This document shows, one piece after another, positions 9,701-19,116 of a stretch of 64,000 nt of DNA. A program made the position numbers and the translations under genes. The first letter of the stretch is position 1, and each line of letters begins with the position of its first letter. The notes beneath the pieces are model-generated. The model was not told the DNA's origin and made no database searches. It worked only from the letters and a program-made list of their open reading frames with translations. The stretch is from an uncultured Pelagibacteraceae bacterium (GTDB taxonomy: Bacteria; Pseudomonadota; Alphaproteobacteria; Pelagibacterales; Pelagibacteraceae): assembly GCA_902628965.1 (NCBI GenBank), contig CACOPB010000002.1:219967-283966 (forward strand), given 5' to 3'.

Positions 9701-11594
9701 TGTTTAAAATTTTATGTTTGATTAAATCTTCCTTAATCTCAGTTAAAATTGCTGGATCATCAATTGTAGGAGGCACTTTATATTCTATATTATCTGCAAT
9801 TTTTCTTATTGTACCTCTTAAAATTTTTCCTGACCTTGTTTTTGGTAATCTTTTAATAACAATCACAACTTTAAATGCAGCAACAGGGCCAATTTTATCT
9901 CTAACCATTTGTACACATTCTTTAGATATAGTGTCGTTATCTTTATCAACACCAGACTTCAAAACTACTAATCCAATAGGTAATTGACCTTTTAATTTAT
10001 CTGCAATTCCAAGTACCGCACATTCAGCAACAGATTGATGTTCGGATAATACTTCTTCAATTGCACCTGTAGATAATCTATGGCCAGCAACATTTATAAT
10101 GTCATCTGTTCTAGACATGATCCAAATATAACCATCATCATCGATGTGACCTGCATCATATGTTTGATAATATCCTTCATAATTAGACATGTAGTTTTCT
10201 TGATATCTTTTATCAGCATTCCATAATGTTGGAAATGTTCCTGGAGGCAAAGGAAGCTTCACCACAATATCTCCCATTTCATTAGGTTTTGCTAAAGACT
10301 GGTCTGGTTTGATAATTTTTACATCATATCCAGGGACAGCTTTACACGCTGAACCATATTTCGTTTCCATCATTTCAATACCAGTACAATTTGAGCTAAT
10401 TGCCCAACTAGTCTCTGTTTGCCACCAGTGATCAATTACTGGAACTTTAAGTAAATTTTCAGCCCACTTTATAGTGTCTGGATCAGCTCTTTCTCCTGCA
10501 AGAAATAAACTTTCAAAACTGCTCAGGTCATATTTTGAGAAAAATTTACCCTCAGGATCTTCTTTTTTAATAGCTCTAAAAGCTGTTGGAGCCGTGAAAA
10601 GAGATTTTACTTTATAATCAGAAATGATTTTCCAAAAGGCTCCTGCATCTGGAGTTCCAACGGGCTTACCTTCAAACAAAACTGTAGTGCATCCTTTGAA
10701 TAATGGAGCGTAAACAATATAAGAGTGACCAACAATCCAACCAATGTCACTTGCAGACCACCAAATATCATCTGTATCAATGTTATAAATATTTTTCATA
10801 GTCCATTTGAGGGCAACAATGTGACCTCCAATGTCTCTTACAATACCTTTGGGGGTTCCGGTTGTGCCTGATGTATATAAAATATAGGCAAACTCATTCG
10901 AGTTCATCTCAACACAGTCAGCATCTTTAACATTGGAAACTACTTTCTCCCAGCTGATCTCATTTGGAGACTTTAATTTAACCTCATGACCAGGTCTTTG
11001 AAACAAAATCATTTTTTCAATTTTGTGACTGGCTAATTTAATAGCTTCATCAACAAGTGGTTTGTACTCAACAGTTCTACCTGGCTCAAAACCACATGAA
11101 GCAGTTACTAATAATTTTGCTTTACTGTCATCTATTCTGCTTGCAAGCTCATTTGATGCAAATCCACCAAAGACTACTGAATGAATTGCACCTATCCTAG
11201 CACATGCTAGCATTGCAACTACCGCCTCAGGTATCATTGGCATGTAAATGATTACTCGATCACCTTTATTTGCACCTTGTGCTTTTAATGCCCCAGCAAA
11301 TTTAGAAACTTTTGACCTTAATTCCTCATAAGTGAACTTACTTTTGCTCCCTGTAATTGGACTATCATAGATTAATGCAGTTTTTTGACCTTTTCCTTGG
11401 TCAATATGAATGTCTAAAGCGTTATAACAGGTGTTTGTTACCCCATCCTCGAACCACTTATAGAAAGGTGGGTTCGATTTATTCAAAATTTTTGTTGGTT
11501 TTTTAAACCAAAAGATATCTTCCGAGGCTTCTTGCCAAAATTTTTCAGGATTTTTTAATGAATTGTCGTAAATTGCTTGAAGTTTCTTTGACAT
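9693..11594 (-). CDS. prpE: Propionyl-CoA/acetyl-CoA synthetase (PrpE-like)
   Basis: AMP-binding YTSGTTGTPKGIVRD; PrpE-like PPFYKWFEDGVTNTCYNALDIHI; C-terminal KTRSGKILRGTIRKIA. Confidence 0.88.
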   Translation of the reverse strand: MSKKLQAIYDNSLKNPEKFWQEASEDIFWFKKPTKILNKSNPPFYKWFEDGVTNTCYNALDIHIDQGKGQKTALIYDSPITGSKSKFTYEELRSKVSKFAGALKAQGANKGDRVIIYMPMIPEAVVAMLACARIGAIHSVVFGGFASNELASRIDDSKAKLLVTASCGFEPGRTVEYKPLVDEAIKLASHKIEKMILFQRPGHEVKLKSPNEISWEKVVSNVKDADCVEMNSNEFAYILYTSGTTGTPKGIVRDIGGHIVALKWTMKNIYNIDTDDIWWSASDIGWIVGHSYIVYAPLFKGCTTVLFEGKPVGTPDAGAFWKIISDYKVKSLFTAPTAFRAIKKEDPEGKFFSKYDLSSFESLFLAGERADPDTIKWAENLLKVPVIDHWWQTETSWAISSNCTGIEMMETKYGSACKAVPGYDVKIIKPDQSLAKPNEMGDIVVKLPLPPGTFPTLWNADKRYQENYMSNYEGYYQTYDAGHIDDDGYIWIMSRTDDIINVAGHRLSTGAIEEVLSEHQSVAECAVLGIADKLKGQLPIGLVVLKSGVDKDNDTISKECVQMVRDKIGPVAAFKVVIVIKRLPKTRSGKILRGTIRKIADNIEYKVPPTIDDPAILTEIKEDLIKHKILNNG

Positions 11595-11739
11595 AAAAAT
11601 TTGATTCGAATTCCTTATTTTTTTTGATTTTTAACTTATAAATTGTATTTAATTTTAAAAATTAAGTAAAATCAATGAGAATTAGTCGCAATTAACTCTT
11701 CATTTATCTAATTTAATTTGCTATTAACCGCGTCATTGG

Positions 11740-11772
11740 CTTAAGGAAACTTAAGTCTAGTTTATATAAACT
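11740..11772. promoter_or_regulatory. Palindromic elements upstream of proteorhodopsin (candidate control region)
   Basis: CTTAAG-gaaa-CTTAAG at 11740-11755 and perfect 14-bp palindrome AGTTTATATAAACT at 11759-11772, 30 bp before the PR ATG. Confidence 0.35.
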
Positions 11773-11801
11773 AATAAAAACTAACGAAGAGGGAGTTTTT
11801 T

Positions 11802-12575
11802 ATGAAAAAACTTAAACTGTTTGCTTTAGCAGCTATGGCTCTGATTGGATTTTCAGGTATAGCTATTGCAGCAGACGCAACGATGTTGATGCAAGATGAC
11901 TTCGTCGGAATTTCATTCTGGGTTATCTCTATGGGAATGTTAGCAGCTACTGCTTTCTTTTTCATGGAAGCGGGCAACGTCGCATCAGGCTGGAGAACAT
12001 CAGTTATTGTTGCTGGTCTAGTAACTGGTATTGCATTCATACACTACATGTACATGAGAGAAGTATGGGTTGCTACTGGAGACTCGCCAACTGTTTACAG
12101 ATACATTGACTGGTTAATCACAGTGCCTTTACAGATGGTAGAATTCTATTTAATTCTAGCAGCTATTGGTAAAGCAAACTCTGGAATGTTCTGGAGATTG
12201 TTAATTGGTTCATTAGTAATGCTAATCGGTGGATACTTAGGTGAAGCAGGTTATATTAATGCTACACTAGGTTTCATTATCGGAATGGCAGGTTGGGTAT
12301 ACATTCTTTATGAAGTATTCTCAGGTGAAGCTGGTAAAGCTGCAGCAAAAAGTGGTAACAAGGCTCTTGTAACTGCTTTTGGTGCAATGAGAATGATTGT
12401 TACAGTAGGTTGGGCAATTTATCCATTAGGTTATGTATTTGGTTACTTAACTGGTGGTGTAGACGCTAACTCACTTAACGTCGTTTACAACTTAGCTGAC
12501 TTCATTAACAAAATTGCATTTGGTCTAGTAATCTGGGCTGCTGCAACTAGTTCTGCGGGAAGAAGAGCTAAGTAA
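11802..12575 (+). CDS. Proteorhodopsin (light-driven proton pump, predicted blue-absorbing)
   Basis: Seven TM segments, signal peptide, RYIDWLITVPLQMVEFY (Asp97/Thr101/Gln105/Glu108 by GPR numbering), retinal Lys in NLADFINKIAFG. Confidence 0.98.
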   Translation: MKKLKLFALAAMALIGFSGIAIAADATMLMQDDFVGISFWVISMGMLAATAFFFMEAGNVASGWRTSVIVAGLVTGIAFIHYMYMREVWVATGDSPTVYRYIDWLITVPLQMVEFYLILAAIGKANSGMFWRLLIGSLVMLIGGYLGEAGYINATLGFIIGMAGWVYILYEVFSGEAGKAAAKSGNKALVTAFGAMRMIVTVGWAIYPLGYVFGYLTGGVDANSLNVVYNLADFINKIAFGLVIWAAATSSAGRRAK

Positions 12576-12594
12576 TTTAGCTAAAATTTAAATT

Positions 12595-12630
12595 AAGGGC
12601 AGGTACAATTTTGTACTTGCCCTTTTTTTT
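12595..12630 (+). terminator. Rho-independent terminator after proteorhodopsin
   Basis: AAGGGCAGGTACAA-tt-TTGTACTTGCCCTT followed by a T tract. Confidence 0.9.
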
Positions 12631-12697
12631 TACCTAAAATGATTTGATTAAGTTTTTAGGTGCTTGTTCTCAAGTATTAAGTGTTTATATATATTTA

Positions 12698-13018
12698 ATG
12701 CCAAAGATAATTTTTAATACCCACGACAATAAAACTCATACCGTTGACATACAAAATGGATTAACTGTAATGGAAGGTGCAGTTCAAAATGATATTCCAG
12801 GTATTGATGCGGACTGTGGCGGTGGAATGGCATGTGCTACATGTCATGTATATGTAGATGAAGATTGGTTTCAGAAACTTCCACAAAAAGATGATGGTGA
12901 GGAAGACATGTTAGATATGGCATTTGAACCGAAAAAAAATAGTAGATTAAGTTGCCAGATAATTGTTTCGGATGAATTAGATGGTTTAGTTGTTAATATT
13001 CCGTCTAAGCAAAGTTAA
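12698..13018 (+). CDS. 2Fe-2S ferredoxin
   Basis: [17 protein letters not shown]...RLSCQI Cys pattern; internal ATG ([10 protein letters not shown]) is a likelier start than 12644. Confidence 0.93.
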   Translation: MPKIIFNTHDNKTHTVDIQNGLTVMEGAVQNDIPGIDADCGGGMACATCHVYVDEDWFQKLPQKDDGEEDMLDMAFEPKKNSRLSCQIIVSDELDGLVVNIPSKQS

Positions 13019-13021
13019 ACT

Positions 13022-14041
13022 ATGAATAAAACAGATGCATTAATAATTGGAGCAGGTCCAACAGGTTTGTTCACAGCTCATCAACTTAAATTAATAGGTT
13101 TGGATTGTGAAATAGTAGATAATTTAGATAAAATTGGTGGACAGTGCATTGAGCTTTATCCTGACAAACCTATTTATGATATACCAGCAGTTCCTGAATG
13201 CACAGGAGAAGAGTTAACTAATAATTTAATCGAACAAATTAAACCATTCAATATAAAAACTCATTTAGGAGAAAGAGTTGATGAGGTAAAAAAAGATGGA
13301 GAAAATTGGTTTGTAAAAACAAATCAAGGTAAAACATTTTTGACCCCCAATGTTATAATTGCTGGAGGAGTAGGTTCTTTTGAACCTCGAAAATTTCCTC
13401 CTAAAGAATGTGAAAAATTTGAAAATAAATCAATATTTTATTCTGTAAAAGATAAAACAATATTTGAAGGAAAAACAGTTTCAATATTTGGTGGAGGGGA
13501 TAGTGCTTTAGATTGGGCAGTAGAGCTATCAAAGTCATCTAAAGTAAATTTAATACATAGGCGTGATGATTTTAGAGGTGCACAAGCAACTGTGGACAAA
13601 GTTCATGACCTTGCTAAATCTGGAAAAATAAATCTATATACAAAATATCAACTTACAAATGTGCACGGAGGAAATAATTTAGAGAGTATAGATATAAAAC
13701 ATGACAGTAAAGAAATTAAAACTATTAAGACAGATTTTGCTCTAGGGTTTTTTGGCTTAATAATGCAACTTGGTCCAATTGCAGATTGGGGACTTAATAT
13801 TGATAAAAAAACAGTAACTGTTGACACGGAAAAATTTGAGACTAATCAAAAAGGAATTTATGCTGTTGGAGATATATGTTCTTATCCAGGAAAGTTAAAA
13901 CTTATTTTGTCTGGGTTTCATGAGGGAGCTCTTGCGGCTAGAGCTTGTTTTAAATTAGCAAGACCCAATGAAAAATATCGATTTGAATTCACAACATCTT
14001 CTAAAACAATAAAAGATAGACTTGGCGTGAAAAGTGATTGA
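13022..14041 (+). CDS. Ferredoxin/flavodoxin-NAD(P)+ reductase, TrxR-like
   Basis: DALIIGAGPTGLFTAHQL (FAD), SIFGGGDSALDWAVEL (NADPH), no CxxC redox pair in the central domain; typical FNR2 type. Confidence 0.88.
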   Translation: MNKTDALIIGAGPTGLFTAHQLKLIGLDCEIVDNLDKIGGQCIELYPDKPIYDIPAVPECTGEELTNNLIEQIKPFNIKTHLGERVDEVKKDGENWFVKTNQGKTFLTPNVIIAGGVGSFEPRKFPPKECEKFENKSIFYSVKDKTIFEGKTVSIFGGGDSALDWAVELSKSSKVNLIHRRDDFRGAQATVDKVHDLAKSGKINLYTKYQLTNVHGGNNLESIDIKHDSKEIKTIKTDFALGFFGLIMQLGPIADWGLNIDKKTVTVDTEKFETNQKGIYAVGDICSYPGKLKLILSGFHEGALAARACFKLARPNEKYRFEFTTSSKTIKDRLGVKSD

Positions 14042-14660
14042 GTTATTTTCAGCTAATACGCCAAATGGATGGAAGATAAGTATTATGCTCGAAGAAATTG
14101 GCTATGAATACAAGCTAACCAAAGTTGATCTGACAAAAGATGAACAATTTAAGCCAGAATTTAAAAAGATAAGTCCTTTTGGAAAAATTCCAGTAATCAA
14201 AGATCATGAGAACAATAAATTTATCTTCGAGTCTGGTGCAATATTAATTTATCTAGGTGAAAAAAGTGGAAAATTTTATAACGAAAAAGATAAACTAGTT
14301 ATTAATCAATGGTTAATGGCTCAAATGGGAACTGTAGGTCCAATGATTGGTCAACATCATCAGTTTCATCACTATAATCCTGGTAAAAGTGAATTTGGAG
14401 AAGAAAGATATTTTAAAATTACTAAAAGAATTTATGGAGAATTAGATGCAAGATTAAAAGAATCTAAATTTCTTGCAGGCTCTGATTATACAATTGCAGA
14501 TATTGCAACATGGCCATGGTTGGCGAGACATGAATGGCACGATATTGGTTTGAAAAATTATCAGAATTTATCTAGATGGTATTTAGAAATTGCTAAGCGT
14601 GAGGCTGTTATTAAAGGTTATAATTTTATAGATAAACAAGCCAAAATTCCAGAACTATAA
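14034..14660 (+). CDS. Glutathione S-transferase family protein
   Basis: N-terminal ELFSANTPNGWKISIMLEEIGYEY, FGKIPVIKD, C-terminal SKFLAGSDYTIADIATWPW. Confidence 0.92.
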   Translation: MIELFSANTPNGWKISIMLEEIGYEYKLTKVDLTKDEQFKPEFKKISPFGKIPVIKDHENNKFIFESGAILIYLGEKSGKFYNEKDKLVINQWLMAQMGTVGPMIGQHHQFHHYNPGKSEFGEERYFKITKRIYGELDARLKESKFLAGSDYTIADIATWPWLARHEWHDIGLKNYQNLSRWYLEIAKREAVIKGYNFIDKQAKIPEL

Positions 14661-14664
14661 GTAT

Positions 14665-14760
14665 TTATCCAAAAAATCTGTAAAGAGTACTAAGAATTCC
14701 ATAACCTGAGAATTCAATAGCAACAATAACAATAATTATTAAAATTAACTTTTTATTCAT
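14665..14760 (-). CDS. Possible 31-aa single-TM peptide
   Basis: By-eye translation of reverse strand: MNKKLILIIIVIVAIEFSGYGILSTLYRFFG*. No further support. Confidence 0.25.
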   Translation of the reverse strand: MNKKLILIIIVIVAIEFSGYGILSTLYRFFG

Positions 14761-14875
14761 TTTAAAAATAAATATATCAACAAGATAATCCAGAAAAAAG
14801 GATAGTAAAAGTAAATATACTTCTTGGCGAAGAGAAATGATATTGAGTTTTGCTTAGATGATTTTTTTTTCATTT

Positions 14876-15391
14876 TTAATCATCTGCATGTACTTTTTCT
14901 TCTTTTTCATGCTTTTCTTGTGCAGCTATTGTATACTTAGCAACAGGTCTTGCCATTAATCTTTTTAATCCAATTGGTTCTGCAGTATCTAGGCAGTATC
15001 CATAGGTATCTTGTCTTATTCTCATTAAAGCTTTATCAATTTCTGATATTAGTTTAATTTGTCTATTGATTGCTTTCATCTCTACATTGCTATCAATATA
15101 AGAGTTTGCTTGATCAACAATATCCGCTGAAATATTATTGTCATCCATTCCACCATTGTAAAGAGCCTCGTTATTTGCTTTAATTAATTCTTTTTTCCAT
15201 TCAGTTAGTCTAATTCTAAAATATACTTTATGTTTTTCACACATATACTTTTCAGTATCTTTTGGAACATAAGTTTTTGAAATTTTTACATGACCTTTGG
15301 ATACAATTTTGGCTGAAGTTGATTTTGTTTTACTTACAACTTTAGTTTTTGGCTTTGATACTTTTTTTTTAGCTTTAGCTGTCTTTGGCAT
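14876..15391 (-). CDS. dksA: DksA/TraR family RNA polymerase-binding regulator with basic N-terminal extension
   Basis: ALMRIRQDTYGYCLDTAEPIGLKRLMARPVAKYTIAAQEKHEK is DksA-like with a degenerate zinc finger; N-terminus rich in K/S/T. Confidence 0.85.
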   Translation of the reverse strand: MPKTAKAKKKVSKPKTKVVSKTKSTSAKIVSKGHVKISKTYVPKDTEKYMCEKHKVYFRIRLTEWKKELIKANNEALYNGGMDDNNISADIVDQANSYIDSNVEMKAINRQIKLISEIDKALMRIRQDTYGYCLDTAEPIGLKRLMARPVAKYTIAAQEKHEKEEKVHADD

Positions 15392-15469
15392 AGCGTAATT
15401 TTAACCGCTCGCAGTATATTCAGCAAATTAGGGGTGTCAAGCAAGCTTAATTGATATAAATATTTATAA

Positions 15470-16792
15470 ATGACGATTAATAACAAAAATATTGATAATG
15501 TTTTTTATATTTTTGTTACAGCTCATTTAATCTTCTGGACTTTTACTCCATCACTAACAAATCATAATTTACCATTGGACACCATTGAAGCTTTAGCTTG
15601 GGGAAGTAATTTAGATTGGGGATTTAATAAACATCCACCAATGAGTGCTTTTTTTCCAGAAATATTTTTTCAAATTTTTGGATCTCAAGATTGGGTTTAT
15701 TATTTGTTAAGTCAAATTTTTGTGATTATTTCTTTCTATTATGTTTTTAAATTTTCAAATGAAATATTTAACAATAAGCTTTTAGGTTTAATATCTGTAT
15801 TATTACTTGAAGCTATATATTTCTATAATTTCACTACTCCTGAATTTAATGTGAATGTTTGCCAATTACCCTTTTGGTCTTTAACTGTATATTACTCATG
15901 GAAAATTTATTCTGGAAAAGAAATAAAGTTTGTAGATTGTTTTTTAGTAGGCTTATTTGCAGCATCAGGTTTTTTATCAAAATATCTCTTTATTTATCTA
16001 TTGGTTTCTATTGATTTTTTATTTATTTATTTAATTTTTTTTAAAAAAGAGAGAAAATTTGATTTTAAATATTTAATTACTTTAGAAGTTTTCTTAATAG
16101 CATTAGTTCCACATCTAATTTGGTTAAATAATAATGAGTTTATTACAATTACATATGGATTAGCTAGAACTGGCTTAGAACAATCTAGCTTAGTAGACCA
16201 TATTAAATTTCCAGCAATCTTTATATTAAAACAATTAGGAATTTTAATTCCTTTTTTAGTATTATTCTGGTTATTGATTAAAAGAATTAATTTAAAAATT
16301 AATTTTAGAGATAAAAAGTTACTTTTTTTATTAGCAATTAATATTTTACCAATTGCTTTAATGTTTTTAACTTCATTACTAAGTGGATCAAAAATAAGAA
16401 CAATGTGGATGACGCCGTTTTACTTATTTTTTGGAACCTTAATGGTTTATTTATTTCAAGCCCAAATTAATCTAAAAAAACTTAAACCATTTATGATTGG
16501 ATTTGTTTTCTTTTTCTTTTTATCTCCAGCACTTTACGCTTACGTGTCAATTTCACAAGATGATAAGAGAACAGATTATCCAGGAAAAGAAATTGCAATA
16601 AAAACACAATATGCCTGGAATAAACAATTTAATTCAACTATTAATGTTGTTTTGGGTAATGAATGGAATGCTGGAAACTTATCATATCATTTAAAATCAA
16701 GACCTGTCTGGATAGGTTCATTTAACAGAGAAAAACTCGATCAATTGAAAGACTACATGTGCCTTGATAGTATTTGTGTAGGGTCAAGATAG
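15470..16792 (+). CDS. Glycosyltransferase family 39-like integral membrane protein
   Basis: Multi-TM; LPLDTIEALAWGSNLDWGFNKHPPMSAFFPE is typical of ArnT/PMT-like GT-C enzymes. Confidence 0.8.
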   Translation: MTINNKNIDNVFYIFVTAHLIFWTFTPSLTNHNLPLDTIEALAWGSNLDWGFNKHPPMSAFFPEIFFQIFGSQDWVYYLLSQIFVIISFYYVFKFSNEIFNNKLLGLISVLLLEAIYFYNFTTPEFNVNVCQLPFWSLTVYYSWKIYSGKEIKFVDCFLVGLFAASGFLSKYLFIYLLVSIDFLFIYLIFFKKERKFDFKYLITLEVFLIALVPHLIWLNNNEFITITYGLARTGLEQSSLVDHIKFPAIFILKQLGILIPFLVLFWLLIKRINLKINFRDKKLLFLLAINILPIALMFLTSLLSGSKIRTMWMTPFYLFFGTLMVYLFQAQINLKKLKPFMIGFVFFFFLSPALYAYVSISQDDKRTDYPGKEIAIKTQYAWNKQFNSTINVVLGNEWNAGNLSYHLKSRPVWIGSFNREKLDQLKDYMCLDSICVGSR

Positions 16793-17662
16793 ATGAAATA
16801 CGTAATTTTAATTCCAATTTATAATGATAGAGAATCTTTAAAGTTATTGTTAGAAAATATTAATTCTGAAATAAAAGATTTAAATCATGAGATATCTATA
16901 ATTGTTATAAATGATGCGTCATCACAACAAATTATTGATAATTACTCAAATATAACAAATATCAATTCTTTAGAAATAATAAATATGAAAGAAAATAGAG
17001 GTCATGCAAGATGTATTGCATCTGGACTGAAATACATATATGAAAAAAAAGATTTTGATTTTGTAATTCCAATGGATGGCGATGGGGAAGATAGACCAGA
17101 AGAAATCAAGAATTTTATTCAATTTTCAGAAAAATCAAATGATAAATCAATAATTGGTGAGAGGGTTAAGAGATCCGAAAGTTTGTTTTTTAAAATTTGT
17201 TATCATTTTCACAAGTTTTTAACTTTTGTTTTTACAGGGCAATCAATTAAATTTGGTAATTTTACTTGCTTATCTAAATTAACAGTAAAAAAATTATTAG
17301 ATGAAAAATCTACATGGAACAGTTTTTCTGGATCTTTAAAAAAAATAGAAAAAGATTTAGTTTCTATATCATCTATTAGAGGCAAAAGATATTTTGGACC
17401 ATCTCAAATGAGCTTTTTTAATTTGTTAAAACATTCACTATCAATAATAAGTGTTTTCAGAAAAACTGTTTTGATTAGATCAGCTTTATTTATAGTTTTT
17501 TATATTTTGCTAATTAAGAGTTATGCCTCAGTAATAACTTCAATACCATTAGTCCTTCTGTTGATAATGATATATTCAATTTCTAGTTTAGCTTTAAGAG
17601 AAAATATTGACGAGTTTGAAAAATCATTAGAAAATATTCACGATATTGATAAGGTTAAGTAG
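16793..17662 (+). CDS. Glycosyltransferase family 2 (polyprenyl-phosphate sugar transferase-like)
   Basis: VILIPIYNDRESLKLLLENI..., DFVIPMDGDGEDRPEEI, two C-terminal TM segments. Confidence 0.85.
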   Translation: MKYVILIPIYNDRESLKLLLENINSEIKDLNHEISIIVINDASSQQIIDNYSNITNINSLEIINMKENRGHARCIASGLKYIYEKKDFDFVIPMDGDGEDRPEEIKNFIQFSEKSNDKSIIGERVKRSESLFFKICYHFHKFLTFVFTGQSIKFGNFTCLSKLTVKKLLDEKSTWNSFSGSLKKIEKDLVSISSIRGKRYFGPSQMSFFNLLKHSLSIISVFRKTVLIRSALFIVFYILLIKSYASVITSIPLVLLLIMIYSISSLALRENIDEFEKSLENIHDIDKVK

Positions 17663-17679
17663 TAGAAAAATATAAGGGT

Positions 17680-19116
17680 ATGAAAAACTTTTTTAGAAAA
17701 GTTGCTTTTGGAATAGGTCCTAATGAGGATGTTCCCTCAGATCCTTTAAAATGGGCACTTAATCAATTGGGTGATGTTCCAGATTTGACCTGGACAGGTA
17801 AAATATATTCCGAAAAAGAATTAAGAAAACATTATAGAGACTGGGTTTATGGTGATAGAAAGGTTTTACGAAAAAAATATAAAGATAACAAAACACTTTA
17901 TAAAATAAATAAAGATATTTTAAGACACAAAACTGGTCAAAAATTTTGGGAGTCTTTAGAAATTTCGATTAGACACAATGAAGGAATTAACAGTAATCAT
18001 CCAGTTTTAGCAAAACTATGGATGTTTTGGGGAAATTTTTTTGCAATTAGTGAAAAAGATTTTTTAGCTAATTATTCAACTGGCCCATATCAAAGAGAAA
18101 TTATTCGACCAAATTTAAATCAATCATTTGAAAAAATGGTTTACGATGTGACCACTTCATGGGCAATGATTCATCATTTAGATAATAGTGAAAGTGCTGG
18201 ACCTAAAAGTATTACAGCAAGAGATGAATGGAGAAGAAGGAAAAAAGAACCTGCAACTATTAATGAAAATCACGCACGAGAACTTTTAGAACTTCATACA
18301 GTGTCGCCAAAAGCTGGTTATACTCAAGAAGATGTTATTCAACTAGCATATATCATGACTGGCTGGCAACATAAATGGAGTAAAAAAAATTTAGAAACTG
18401 GAAATGTTTGGTTTAATTCTGAATATCATCAACCAGGAAAAAAAAATGTTTTAGGGAAAGAATATAAAAAAGGAAAAAAAACATTAGCTATTGTAATCAA
18501 AGATTTAGTTAATCACCCAAACTGTAGAGATTTTTTAGCTGAAAGACTTTGTAGATACTTAATAACAGATGAGCCAACAAAAGATATGAAGCAACCTATT
18601 ATAGATGCTTTCAAAAAAACGGATGGATATTTACCAGAGATACACAAAGCTGCATTAAAAGTAGCATTTGATTACAACAATAAATATAAAAAATTTCAAA
18701 CACCTGAAAATTGGTTAATTCAAGTTGCAAAAATCGCAGATTTAAATTGGCCGCCATCAGCAGATCTAATGGACAAGTATGAGCTTGGTCAAAAACCGTT
18801 TGGTTCACATCGAGAACCAGAGCGGCTTTTGAGAAATATTGGTCATCATCCTTACAGAGCAAAACAACCAAATGGTTGGTCAGATCACTCTGATGATTGG
18901 ATTTCGCCAGAATTATTAATCAGAAGACTTGTATATGCAAAAGCTAGTTACAATTTTTCTAAAATGGAAAATAATAAAAATGCTGCATATTATGAAAGCA
19001 TTGTTGAAAAAAATTTCAATGATCCAACTAAAATAATGAAATATATAAATCAAAAAAATAGAGCTGTTGAAAAACATACTTTACTTTTTAATCACCCGGA
19101 GTTTTTAAAAGCATGA
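17680..19116 (+). CDS. DUF1800 family protein
   Basis: HPVLAKLWMFWGNFFAIS..., NENHARELLELHTVSPKAGYTQEDVIQLAYIMTGW is characteristic of DUF1800. Confidence 0.9.
   Translation: MKNFFRKVAFGIGPNEDVPSDPLKWALNQLGDVPDLTWTGKIYSEKELRKHYRDWVYGDRKVLRKKYKDNKTLYKINKDILRHKTGQKFWESLEISIRHNEGINSNHPVLAKLWMFWGNFFAISEKDFLANYSTGPYQREIIRPNLNQSFEKMVYDVTTSWAMIHHLDNSESAGPKSITARDEWRRRKKEPATINENHARELLELHTVSPKAGYTQEDVIQLAYIMTGWQHKWSKKNLETGNVWFNSEYHQPGKKNVLGKEYKKGKKTLAIVIKDLVNHPNCRDFLAERLCRYLITDEPTKDMKQPIIDAFKKTDGYLPEIHKAALKVAFDYNNKYKKFQTPENWLIQVAKIADLNWPPSADLMDKYELGQKPFGSHREPERLLRNIGHHPYRAKQPNGWSDHSDDWISPELLIRRLVYAKASYNFSKMENNKNAAYYESIVEKNFNDPTKIMKYINQKNRAVEKHTLLFNHPEFLKA

Noticed and set aside
9700-9987. Forward ORF 9700..9987
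   Set aside because: Antisense to the 3' end of prpE-like gene.
11600-11625. TTTGATTCGAATTCC resembling a tRNA T-loop
   Set aside because: No acceptor, D or anticodon stem around it; chance match.
11771-12040. Reverse ORF 11771..12040 (89 aa)
   Set aside because: Antisense to the proteorhodopsin leader and first helices; low-complexity shadow.
12644-12697. N-terminal extension of ferredoxin ORF ([18 protein letters not shown])
   Set aside because: Precedes the natural ferredoxin start [10 protein letters not shown]; likely untranslated leader.
18611-18871. Reverse ORF 18611..18871
   Set aside because: Antisense to DUF1800 gene with no support.
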